A DNA stretch of 6,589 nt, from positions 1 to 6,589 of the forward strand of contig JAIXPM010000342.1 of assembly GCA_027486275.1 (NCBI GenBank), read 5' to 3'. The stretch is from Sphingomonadales bacterium. GTDB taxonomy: Bacteria > Pseudomonadota > Alphaproteobacteria > Sphingomonadales > Sphingomonadaceae. This document shows, one piece after another, positions 1 through 4,978 of the stretch; position 1 is the first letter of the stretch; the number at the start of each line of letters is the position of its first letter. The position numbers and the translations under genes were made by a program. The notes under the pieces were generated by a model. The model ran no database searches. It had not been told where the DNA came from and saw only the letters and a list, made by a program, of their open reading frames with translations.

Positions 1-1
1 G

Positions 2-553
2 CTGCCTATCACCGGCATGCAGGATCTGATCGCCGAACGCGCCGCCATCGATGTGCTGGGCGGGCTTTCCACCAGCCGCATCACCACCGATATCCGCGAG
101 GAAAAGAACTGGGCCTATGGTGCCTATGCCGGCCTGACCGACGGCAAGGGGCAGCTGACCAGCCTCGTCTATGCCCCGGTGCAGACTGACCGCACCGCCG
201 ACAGCATGAAGGCGATCATCGGCGATATCGCTGCCATCAAGGCCGCCAAACCGATCACCGCCGAAGAACGCAATCGCAGCATCGCCAACTCCGTGCTGGC
301 CCTGCCCGGCGAATTCGAACGTGGCACCGCCTTCCTCTCCGCGATGGAACGCAACCAGATCCTCAGCCGGCCGGACGACTATTACGTCACCTCCGCCCGC
401 CGCCTGGGCGCGCTGACCACGGCCGATCTGAACCGTGCGGTGCAGCTGTTCGATACGGACAAGCTGTTGTGGATCGTGGTGGGGGATCGGGCAAAGGTGG
501 AGCCGCAGCTGAAGGCACTGGGCCTGCCGGTGGAGGTGCGCGCAGCGCCGTGA
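2..553 (+). CDS. M16 (insulinase-like) peptidase, C-terminal fragment
   Basis: The open frame enters from the left edge at position 2 and ends at TGA 551-553, so only the last 183 codons are present; the ATG at 17 is internal. The visible part matches the C-terminal, non-catalytic half of M16 zinc peptidases. It has a 'VLGGLSTSR' segment, then 'IREEKNWAYGAYAG' (the family's 'LREDKGWSYG' region), 'VQTDRTADSMKAI', 'ITAEERNRS' followed by 'LPGEFE', and a closing 'LLWIVVGDRAKVEPQLKALG' that is typical of the domain end. The catalytic HxxEH zinc motif would lie in the missing N-terminal part, so activity cannot be judged. In sphingomonads such proteins are usually exported and act in the periplasm; export cannot be seen here. 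The gene converges on the frnE-like gene across a repeat-filled gap. Family assignment is confident; the substrate is unknown. Confidence 0.9.
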   Translation: MPITGMQDLIAERAAIDVLGGLSTSRITTDIREEKNWAYGAYAGLTDGKGQLTSLVYAPVQTDRTADSMKAIIGDIAAIKAAKPITAEERNRSIANSVLALPGEFERGTAFLSAMERNQILSRPDDYYVTSARRLGALTTADLNRAVQLFDTDKLLWIVVGDRAKVEPQLKALGLPVEVRAAP

Positions 554-563
554 GTTCGGATGG

Positions 564-610
564 AAGGAGGGCCTCCGGCGGGCAGGGACTTAGTCCCTGC
601 ACCCGTTTGA
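564..610 (+). repeat. REP-like palindromic repeat, left copy
   Basis: This copy begins 10 nt after the M16 stop codon. Read on the plus strand it has a G/C-rich arm (575-587), then a hairpin at 582-600: GCAGGGACT, one T, AGTCCCTGC, a perfect 9-bp inverted repeat. It ends with ACCCGTTT. A near-identical copy lies in opposite orientation at 669-710. A smaller palindrome, GGAGG/CCTCC (566-576), sits at its outer end and is not kept in the other copy because of a 3-base GGG difference. The architecture resembles REP/BIME elements. I cannot name the family. Confidence 0.8.
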
Positions 611-668
611 TTTGGCTTAGCCTCCATTTCCCGACGGGCGTCATGCTGAATTGGGGCTGCACTGATTC

Positions 669-710
669 GAACGGGTGCAGGGTCTGCGACCCTGCCCGCC
701 GGAGGTCCTT
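669..710 (-). repeat. REP-like palindromic repeat, right copy (inverted)
   Basis: The reverse complement of this stretch matches 564-610, except for a missing GGG near the outer end, the middle of the hairpin loop region and the last base. Its inner hairpin is at 677-695: GCAGGGTC, loop TGC, GACCCTGC, 8 bp. Relative to the left copy, the seventh stem pair is swapped from A-T to T-A, so pairing is kept although the bases differ. The outer edge touches the frnE-like stop codon: the final two bases of that TAA (711-710) fall at or inside the repeat's outer AAGGA. The 58-nt spacer between the copies (611-668) holds no gene that I can support. Confidence 0.8.
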
Positions 711-1363
711 TAGACTTCGCCAGCCACGATTCGCCGGATCACCTTCACGAAGGTCGCCGGTGGCTGGCCGCCCATGATCGCATATTTGCCGTTGAAGATG
801 ATGGCCGGCACGGCGGTGATGTCTTGCTCGTCGCGCCACCAGGCTTCGGCGGCGCGAACGTCGTCGGCGTAGCGGCCGCTTTCCAGCACGTCATGGGCGG
901 CGCTGGCGTCCAGCCCGGCGGTTACGGCGGCGGCGATGAGCGTTTCGTGGCTGTTCAGTGGTTCGGCGCGCGTGAAATGGGCTTCGAACAGCGCCATTTT
1001 CAGGGCGTGGGCCTTTCCGGCCCTTTCGGCCCAGTGCAGCAGGCGGTGGCAATCGAAGGTGTTCCAGATCATCGAATCCGGCCCGCCCTTGAAGGTGAAG
1101 CCGAGGTTTTCACCCATCTGCTTGATGTGGCTGCGCGCGGCGGCGCCCTCTTCCGGCGGGCGGCCATATTTGCGCTGGATATGCTCGGCGCTGTTCTCGC
1201 CTTCGGGCGGCATCTGCGGGTTCAGTTCGAACGGGTGGAAATGCCAGTCCGCCGCCACGTCGTCGCCCAGTTCGGCCAGCGCCTGTTCAAGGGATTTCAG
1301 GCCGATCACGCACCAGGGGCAGACGATATCGGAAACGAAATCGATGCGAAGCGCGGTGGACAT
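710..1363 (-). CDS. FrnE-like DsbA family thiol oxidoreductase
   Basis: A 217-residue protein of the DsbA superfamily, FrnE subgroup (2-hydroxychromene-2-carboxylate isomerase/DsbA-like). The N-terminal strand 'IDFVSDIVCPWC' carries a Cys15-Pro-Trp-Cys18 active site. It is followed by 'FHPFELNPQMPPEG' (residues 42-55), characteristic of FrnE proteins, then a helical insertion. Val185-Pro186 is the likely cis-proline of the thioredoxin fold, leading into 'IIFNGKYAIMGGQPP'. There is no signal peptide, so the protein is probably cytosolic and would act in disulfide exchange or the oxidative stress response; the substrate is unknown. Length is normal for the family. The start at 1363 is supported by a GGAG six nucleotides upstream. 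It is the last gene of the minus-strand block, only 9 nt after the cytochrome gene, and its stop abuts the repeat. A glutathione-dependent isomerase role is a less likely alternative. Confidence 0.92.
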   Translation of the reverse strand: MSTALRIDFVSDIVCPWCVIGLKSLEQALAELGDDVAADWHFHPFELNPQMPPEGENSAEHIQRKYGRPPEEGAAARSHIKQMGENLGFTFKGGPDSMIWNTFDCHRLLHWAERAGKAHALKMALFEAHFTRAEPLNSHETLIAAAVTAGLDASAAHDVLESGRYADDVRAAEAWWRDEQDITAVPAIIFNGKYAIMGGQPPATFVKVIRRIVAGEV

Positions 1364-1369
1364 GGACGG

Positions 1370-1375
1370 CTCCTA
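1370..1375 (-). promoter_or_regulatory. Shine-Dalgarno of the frnE-like gene, overlapping the cytochrome stop
   Basis: On the minus strand the sequence reads TAGGAG, where TAG (1375-1373) is the cytochrome stop and GGAG (1373-1370) is the ribosome binding site, followed by 6 nt and the ATG at 1363. Ribosomes terminating on the cytochrome message are therefore placed directly on the frnE start, which suggests translational coupling and a shared transcript. Confidence 0.8.
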
Positions 1376-2260
1376 AAATTCATGGCCCGGCGGCACGTGG
1401 TGCGGCGGGGTGGTGGTGGGGTCGCCCAGTGTATGGCCGGAGATTGTGGTGGCGTAGCGGCTCCACGGCCGGTTGTGGTGTTCGGCGCGGGTGGCGGCAA
1501 GATCGCCGGCAAAGCGCGGGTCCTGTGGGCGGGTCTGGCCATCGATATACCAGGCGACATCCCAGGCCTGCTGGACGGAGAGCGTGCCGGCGTTGCCCAC
1601 CGGCATGTTGGCGCGGATGAACGCCGCGGCCTTGTCCACCTGCGCCATGCCGGCGCCCCAGTTGTAGCTGGCCTTGCCCCACAGCGGCGGGTTGATGATG
1701 GTGTCGCCATCCTTCAGGCCTTGCCCGTCTTCGCCGTGGCAGGCGGCGCAGACCCCGGTGAACACGGCCTTGCCGCGCGCATCATCGGGCGGCAGCGGTG
1801 GCGCCGCGATGGCGGGGAAGCCGCGGCCCGGTGGCGACATGCCGATGCGTTGGCCCTGCGCCAGCCAGCCGGCATAGGCGCTCACCGCCAGCAACACTTC
1901 GCCGCCCATCGGCGGCGGTTTGCCGTTGATCGAGTAGATGAAACAATCCTGCACGCGCTTTTCGAAACTGTTCATGCGGCGGTTCTTGTCGCGCCAAACC
2001 GGGAAATTGCCGAACGCGGCCCACAAGGGCGCAGCGCCGGCGGTGCGCCCGGCATCGAGGTGGCAATTGGCGCACCTCAGGTCATTGCCGGCATATTGGG
2101 GTGCGGCAGCGCGCGTATCAGTGATGATGGCCAGCCCGCGCCTGATGGCATCGCCATCGGGGCCGGCGGGGATGGCGGCTTCCGGCGGCGGGGCGGCCGG
2201 ATCAGCCGCCGCGATGCCGGCGAGGGCCGCCACAGCCAGAAGGGGAAAGCGCCAGCGCAT
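1373..2260 (-). CDS. Periplasmic diheme cytochrome c, thiosulfate dehydrogenase (TsdA)-like
   Basis: A 295-residue exported cytochrome. Residues 1-19 form a signal peptide (basic MRWR, hydrophobic stretch, likely cleavage after AAA before Asp20). Two heme-binding CxxCH motifs are visible: Cys63-Ala-Asn-Cys66-His67 and Cys171-Ala-Ala-Cys174-His175. Between them, 'FPVWRDKNRRMNSFEKRVQD' leads into Cys106 and 'FIYSINGKPPP', closely resembling the TsdA region whose Cys is the axial ligand of heme 1. After the second heme come 'NPPLWGKASYNWGAGM' and 'IRANMPVG'; Met219 is a candidate heme 2 ligand. TsdA enzymes oxidise thiosulfate to tetrathionate, or the reverse, in the periplasm; whether this one does so is inferred. 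The C-terminal tail (about residues 261-295) is rich in His and Pro. No clear Shine-Dalgarno precedes the ATG; a 10-bp palindrome (2255-2264) covers the start codon. No sox genes are nearby. Confidence 0.88.
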   Translation of the reverse strand: MRWRFPLLAVAALAGIAAADPAAPPPEAAIPAGPDGDAIRRGLAIITDTRAAAPQYAGNDLRCANCHLDAGRTAGAAPLWAAFGNFPVWRDKNRRMNSFEKRVQDCFIYSINGKPPPMGGEVLLAVSAYAGWLAQGQRIGMSPPGRGFPAIAAPPLPPDDARGKAVFTGVCAACHGEDGQGLKDGDTIINPPLWGKASYNWGAGMAQVDKAAAFIRANMPVGNAGTLSVQQAWDVAWYIDGQTRPQDPRFAGDLAATRAEHHNRPWSRYATTISGHTLGDPTTTPPHHVPPGHEF

Positions 2261-2312
2261 GCGCCATGGCTAGCGCAGGCGAGGCGACTGGGAAACTCTC
2301 AATCGCCCGTAG

Positions 2313-3155
2313 TCAATCGTTGGCGGCCCCGAAGCGTTCGGCATAGCGGCTGGTGATGCGATCAACCGGCATCACCACGAACACATCCACCGTGTTGAAC
2401 TGGCGATCGACAAAGCCGCCATCACCCACCACGGCGCCCACGCGCAGATAGCCCTTCAGCAGCGGCGGCAGCGCGCGGGAAGCGGCGCGGCCATCGATGG
2501 CGGCGGCGTCGAGGCGGTTCATCTCCACCCGGTGCGGCAGCAGCGCGCTGGCCCGCAGCGACGGCGGCGCGAGATGGTTGTGATACAGCCACGACAGTTC
2601 GGCGGCGTGCAGCAGCGGATCGGCGCCGTGCAGCGAAGCGCAGCCAAACAGATGGCCGATGCCGTGCTGGGCCAGATAGGTGGCGATGCCGCGCCACAGC
2701 AGCGAGATGGTGGCGCTGGTCCGCCATTCCGGCGCGACGCAGCTGCGGCCCAGTTCGAGCAGTTGGCGACCCGGCGCCGATTGGGCGATCAGGGCGGACA
2801 GGTCGAACTCGCCCGCCGAATAGAAGCCGCCGTTGGCCATCGCCACGTCTTGCCGCAGCAGCCGATAGGTGCCGACAACGCGCGGGCGCAGCGCATTGGC
2901 ATGATCGATCACCAGCAGATGATCGCACACCATGTCATAGGCATCGATATCGCGGCGTGCGCGGGCCATCGCCGGCGTCGGCAGCGCGCCCATTTCATCA
3001 TAGAAAATCGCGTAGCGCAGCGCCTGGGCGGCGATGATTTCGGCTTCGCTGGCGGCAAGCCGCACTTCCAGCAGGCCAGCCCGGTGGATCGGCGCGGCGT
3101 GGGCGAGCAGGGCGGCGGGCAGTTCGGTGGCACGCGCGAGGGCAAGGGTCATCAT
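2313..3155 (-). CDS. olsB: OlsB-like L-ornithine N-alpha-acyltransferase (GNAT fold)
   Basis: A 280-residue GNAT-type acyltransferase of the OlsB group, which transfers a 3-hydroxyacyl chain from acyl-ACP to ornithine to make lyso-ornithine lipid at the inner membrane. Family marks in order: 'EIIAAQALRYAIFYDEMGA' (39-57), 'RRDIDAYDMVCDHLLVID' (67-84), 'VVGTYRLLR' (93-101), 'LLELGRSCVAPEWR' (132-145, the acyl-donor binding region), 'HLFGCASLHG' (168-177), and the conserved end 'FNTVDVFVVMPVDRI'. Length is usual for the family. Two consecutive ATGs occur at 3155 and 3152; a GGAG at 3162-3159 lies 3 nt from the first and 6 nt from the second, so translation may begin at 3152 (279 residues). The partner olsA acyltransferase is not in this window. 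The cytochrome gene follows after 52 nt, the AmpG-like gene precedes by 81 nt. A broader hemolysin/acyltransferase annotation is the alternative. Confidence 0.88.
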   Translation of the reverse strand: MMTLALARATELPAALLAHAAPIHRAGLLEVRLAASEAEIIAAQALRYAIFYDEMGALPTPAMARARRDIDAYDMVCDHLLVIDHANALRPRVVGTYRLLRQDVAMANGGFYSAGEFDLSALIAQSAPGRQLLELGRSCVAPEWRTSATISLLWRGIATYLAQHGIGHLFGCASLHGADPLLHAAELSWLYHNHLAPPSLRASALLPHRVEMNRLDAAAIDGRAASRALPPLLKGYLRVGAVVGDGGFVDRQFNTVDVFVVMPVDRITSRYAERFGAAND

Positions 3156-3158
3156 CGG

Positions 3159-3162
3159 CTCC
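3159..3162 (-). promoter_or_regulatory. Ribosome binding site of the olsB-like gene, bearing on start choice
   Basis: Minus-strand GGAG precedes two adjacent ATG codons. Spacing is 3 nt to the ATG at 3155 and 6 nt to the ATG at 3152; the second spacing is closer to optimal, favouring a protein one residue shorter than the longest frame. Confidence 0.55.
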
Positions 3163-3219
3163 GCTGGTTTGGTGGGCGATAGCGCAGCTGCATGACAATG
3201 GTGTGGCCGCGCGATGACA

Positions 3220-3245
3220 GGCGCGTTGCGGCTGGGTTACGCGCC
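3220..3245 (-). terminator. Hairpin over the ampG-like stop codon, possible weak terminator
   Basis: GGCGCGT (3220-3226) and ACGCGCC (3239-3245) form a perfect 7-bp stem with a 12-nt loop that overlaps the TAA stop of the AmpG-like gene (3239-3237). No U-run follows on the minus strand, so it may only attenuate transcription into the olsB-like gene or protect the 3' end. Confidence 0.35.
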
Positions 3246-4547
3246 TGTTGCAGTCTCAACCGTGTCATCGGCCACCACCAGCCCGGCGCGCCACAGCCAC
3301 AGGAAGATCAGCACGCCGGGCAAGGCCAGCACCGTGGTGAGCCAGTAGAAATCGACATAGCCCAGGCTTTCAATGAGCGCGCCGGCCGTGCCCGACGAAA
3401 AGGCGCGGCCCAGGATGGCGGCGGCGGAGGACAACAGCGCGAACTGCGTCGCGGTGAAGCGGCGGTCACACAGCAGTGCCAGCCAGGCCCCCACGGTGAC
3501 GCCGCCGATGCCGCTGGCGAGATTTTCAAAGCCCTGCACCAGCGCCAGCGCCCACACATCGTGGCCGATGATGGCGAGCCCGGCATAAGCGGCGTTGGAT
3601 ACGCCCATCAGGATCAGCGACAGGAACACCGATCCGGCCAGCCCGACACGCTTGTAGATCAGCCCGCCCAGAAACACGCCGGCCAGATAGCCGAACAGGC
3701 CCAGCGACACATCGTAGAAGGCGACTTCTTCCTTGGTGAAGCCCAGATCATTGTAGAACAGCCGCACCGATAGCTGGCAGACGGTATCGCCGATCTTGTG
3801 GACCAGCACGAAGGCCAGCACGATCCAGGCACCTTTGCGGGTGAGAAAATCTGCCAGCGGCGCGATGATGCTGTCCTTGATGGCCGCGCTCAGCCCCTTG
3901 CCCGATTGCAGCGCGGGCGGGCGTTTCGGTTCGCCCAGCACGGCAGCGGCGATCAACGACGGCGCAAACAGCAACACCGCCGACGCATAGGCCAGCGTCC
4001 AGCTGCCGCCCGCCGCCAGCAACAACGCCCCGGCGCCCGCCAGATAGCTGCCCATGCGCCAGCCATATTGGGTCATTCCAGAGCCTGCCCCCATCTGATC
4101 GACCCGCAGCCATTCGATGCGGATGGCGTCAATCACGATATCCAGCGTCGCCCCGGCAAAGCCCACGGCAACAGCAGCGGCGGCAAACAACGCCAGATCG
4201 GCGGTGGGATCGAGCAGCCCGAGCCAGGTGATGGCGGCGCTGGCCATGATGATCGAGACGACCAGCCAGGCCCGGCGCTGGCCGATGAGATTGGCCAGCA
4301 CGGGGATGCGCACCCGATCAATCAGCGGCGCCCACAGCGGCTTGAAGCTGTAGACCAGCAGCGCCAGCCCAAAGGCCGTCACCGATTTCTTTTCGATGCC
4401 GCTTTCCGCCAGCCGCGTGGTGAGCGTGGCGGCGATCATCGCATAAGGCGTGCCCGATGCCATGCCGAGCGCCAGCGCGCCCAAGGGCCCGGCTTCGAAA
4501 TAGGGTTTGATGGCAGCAAGGAGCGAGCGGTTGGGCGTGGTGACCAT
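3237..4547 (-). CDS. ampG: AmpG-like muropeptide permease (MFS)
   Basis: A 436-residue hydrophobic membrane protein of the major facilitator superfamily with about 12 predicted membrane segments. AmpG-type marks: 'LGMASGTPYAM' (27-37), 'YSFKPLWAPLIDR' (66-78, the loop-2 MFS motif), 'GQRRAWLV' (89-96), 'LDIVIDAIR' (135-143), 'HKIGDTVCQLSVRLFYNDLG' (250-269), 'FENLASGIGG' (340-349) and 'RRFTATQFALLSS' (372-384). AmpG imports anhydro-muropeptides from the periplasm for cell wall recycling; here that is inferred from family. I chose the ATG at 4547. A TTG at 4583 would add 12 residues but lies in the loop of a hairpin with its only Shine-Dalgarno-like sequence buried in the stem. The added Pro-rich residues also do not look like the family. 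No strong Shine-Dalgarno precedes 4547, so the start is moderately certain. Typical AmpG can be longer (E. coli 491), so a paralogue with another substrate is possible. Confidence 0.85.
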   Translation of the reverse strand: MVTTPNRSLLAAIKPYFEAGPLGALALGMASGTPYAMIAATLTTRLAESGIEKKSVTAFGLALLVYSFKPLWAPLIDRVRIPVLANLIGQRRAWLVVSIIMASAAITWLGLLDPTADLALFAAAAVAVGFAGATLDIVIDAIRIEWLRVDQMGAGSGMTQYGWRMGSYLAGAGALLLAAGGSWTLAYASAVLLFAPSLIAAAVLGEPKRPPALQSGKGLSAAIKDSIIAPLADFLTRKGAWIVLAFVLVHKIGDTVCQLSVRLFYNDLGFTKEEVAFYDVSLGLFGYLAGVFLGGLIYKRVGLAGSVFLSLILMGVSNAAYAGLAIIGHDVWALALVQGFENLASGIGGVTVGAWLALLCDRRFTATQFALLSSAAAILGRAFSSGTAGALIESLGYVDFYWLTTVLALPGVLIFLWLWRAGLVVADDTVETATGA

Positions 4548-4570
4548 GGGCCGGCACCATGGCGGCGGCG

Positions 4571-4596
4571 GGCGGCCTGTCAATGGGCAGGCCGCC
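4571..4596 (-). terminator. Stem-loop between the DUF167 gene and the ampG-like gene
   Basis: GGCGGCCTG (4571-4579) and CAGGCCGCC (4588-4596) form a perfect 9-bp GC-rich stem with an 8-nt loop, starting 2 nt after the DUF167 stop codon (4601-4599). On the minus strand no U-run follows; on the plus strand a short TTT follows. It may terminate or attenuate transcription leaving the DUF167 gene, or reduce antisense transcription entering it. The function is inferred from position. Confidence 0.5.
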
Positions 4597-4598
4597 TT

Positions 4599-4880
4599 TC
4601 AGCGTGGCGGCAGCCGCACCCGCTTGTCGCGCCCGGTCTCGCCGCGCACGATGGAGAGCGCGGATTTCGGCACGCCCAGCGCCTTGGCCAGCAGCGCCAG
4701 CACGGCGGCATTCGCCTTGCCGGCCTCGGGCGTGGCCGTCACCCGCACCTGTATGATGCCATCTCCGATGGTGAGTGTATCGGCGCCGGCATTGGGGGTG
4801 ACGCGCAGCATCAGGCAGTCTTGCGCATCAGCCAGCGCGCGCAAGGCGTCGGCAGCGGGGAGGACGGGCTTGCGGGCCAT
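4599..4880 (-). CDS. DUF167/YggU family small protein
   Basis: A 93-residue protein of the DUF167 (YggU) family, widespread and of unknown function. Family marks are 'LRVTPNAGADTL' (25-36), 'QVRVTATPEAGKANAAVLAL' (44-63) with the conserved 'GKANAA' core, then 'PKSALSIVRGETGRDKRVR' (71-89). The length is standard and there is no signal peptide or membrane segment, so it is probably cytosolic. The ATG at 4880 lacks a Shine-Dalgarno. A TTGACA box with a weak -10 lies just upstream at a distance that would start the transcript near the ATG itself, so the mRNA may be leaderless. It is the first gene of the minus-strand block and is divergent from the DUF885 gene. In many genomes this family sits beside YggT genes; none is visible here. 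Confidence 0.88.
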   Translation of the reverse strand: MARKPVLPAADALRALADAQDCLMLRVTPNAGADTLTIGDGIIQVRVTATPEAGKANAAVLALLAKALGVPKSALSIVRGETGRDKRVRLPPR

Positions 4881-4883
4881 GGC

Positions 4884-4914
4884 GGCATAGGGGCGAGCGC
4901 GGCCCGCCTGTCAA
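4884..4914 (-). promoter_or_regulatory. Candidate promoter of the DUF167 gene
   Basis: Minus-strand TTGACA (4914-4909) is a perfect sigma-70 -35 hexamer. Downstream, TATGCC (4889-4884, spacer 19) or CTATGC (4890-4885, spacer 18) is a weak -10 match. Either alignment predicts a transcription start at or within about 3 nt of the ATG at 4880-4878. The -10 is poor, so this remains a candidate. Confidence 0.4.
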
Positions 4915-4965
4915 CATTGGCCCTTCCCGCTGGCGCTGCCGGCTTCTAGACACGGCCTAACCAAC

Positions 4966-4971
4966 AGGAGG
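4966..4971 (+). promoter_or_regulatory. Strong Shine-Dalgarno of the DUF885 gene
   Basis: AGGAGG lies 7 nt before the ATG at 4979. This is the best ribosome binding site in the window and fixes the start of the gene. I see no convincing -35/-10 pair upstream of it; TTCTAGA (4944-4950) is a possible -10 without a good -35. Confidence 0.85.
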
Positions 4972-4978
4972 GTCCCCG

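Larger units (their letters stand above)
564..710. terminator. Bidirectional terminator-like structure between convergent genes
   Basis: Two inverted repeat copies lie between two convergent genes. Any transcript crossing the region from either side could form either two local 8-9 bp GC-rich hairpins or one long hairpin of about 40 bp with a 58-nt loop. There is no U-run after the stems, so this is not a canonical intrinsic terminator. It could still slow or end transcription, or protect the 3' ends of both mRNAs, as REP elements are known to do elsewhere. The role is inferred from position and structure only. Confidence 0.45.

Noticed and set aside
611..668. Spacer between the two repeat copies as a small RNA or tiny gene
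   Set aside because: It has no start codon with a ribosome site, no strong internal stem and no promoter that I can recognise; it is best seen as the loop of the repeat pair.
469..777. 102-codon plus-strand open frame running through the repeat region
   Set aside because: It overlaps the end of the M16 gene, both repeat copies and the end of the frnE-like gene. It has no domain; its openness comes from GC-rich repeat sequence.
824..2356. 510-codon plus-strand open frame opposite the frnE-like and cytochrome genes
   Set aside because: It lies antisense to two genes with clear family motifs and crosses their boundary. Its product is Gly/Arg/Ala/His-rich with no recognisable domain, as expected from GC-rich codon bias on the opposite strand.
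3176..3198. TTGTCA (3198-3193) and TATCGC (3181-3176) as a minus-strand promoter for the olsB-like gene
   Set aside because: The spacer is only 11 nt, too short for a sigma-70 promoter, and no better -10 is visible at 16-18 nt.
4581..4583. TTG as the start of the AmpG-like protein
   Set aside because: It lies in a hairpin loop, its only ribosome-site-like sequence is in the stem, and the extra 12 residues are Pro-rich. The ATG at 4547 gives a more typical N-terminus.
3798..4949. 383-codon plus-strand open frame opposite the ampG-like and DUF167 genes
   Set aside because: It is a Gln/Arg/His/Gly-rich translation antisense to a clear membrane transporter and a DUF167 gene, running through the divergent region. 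Treated as a shadow frame.
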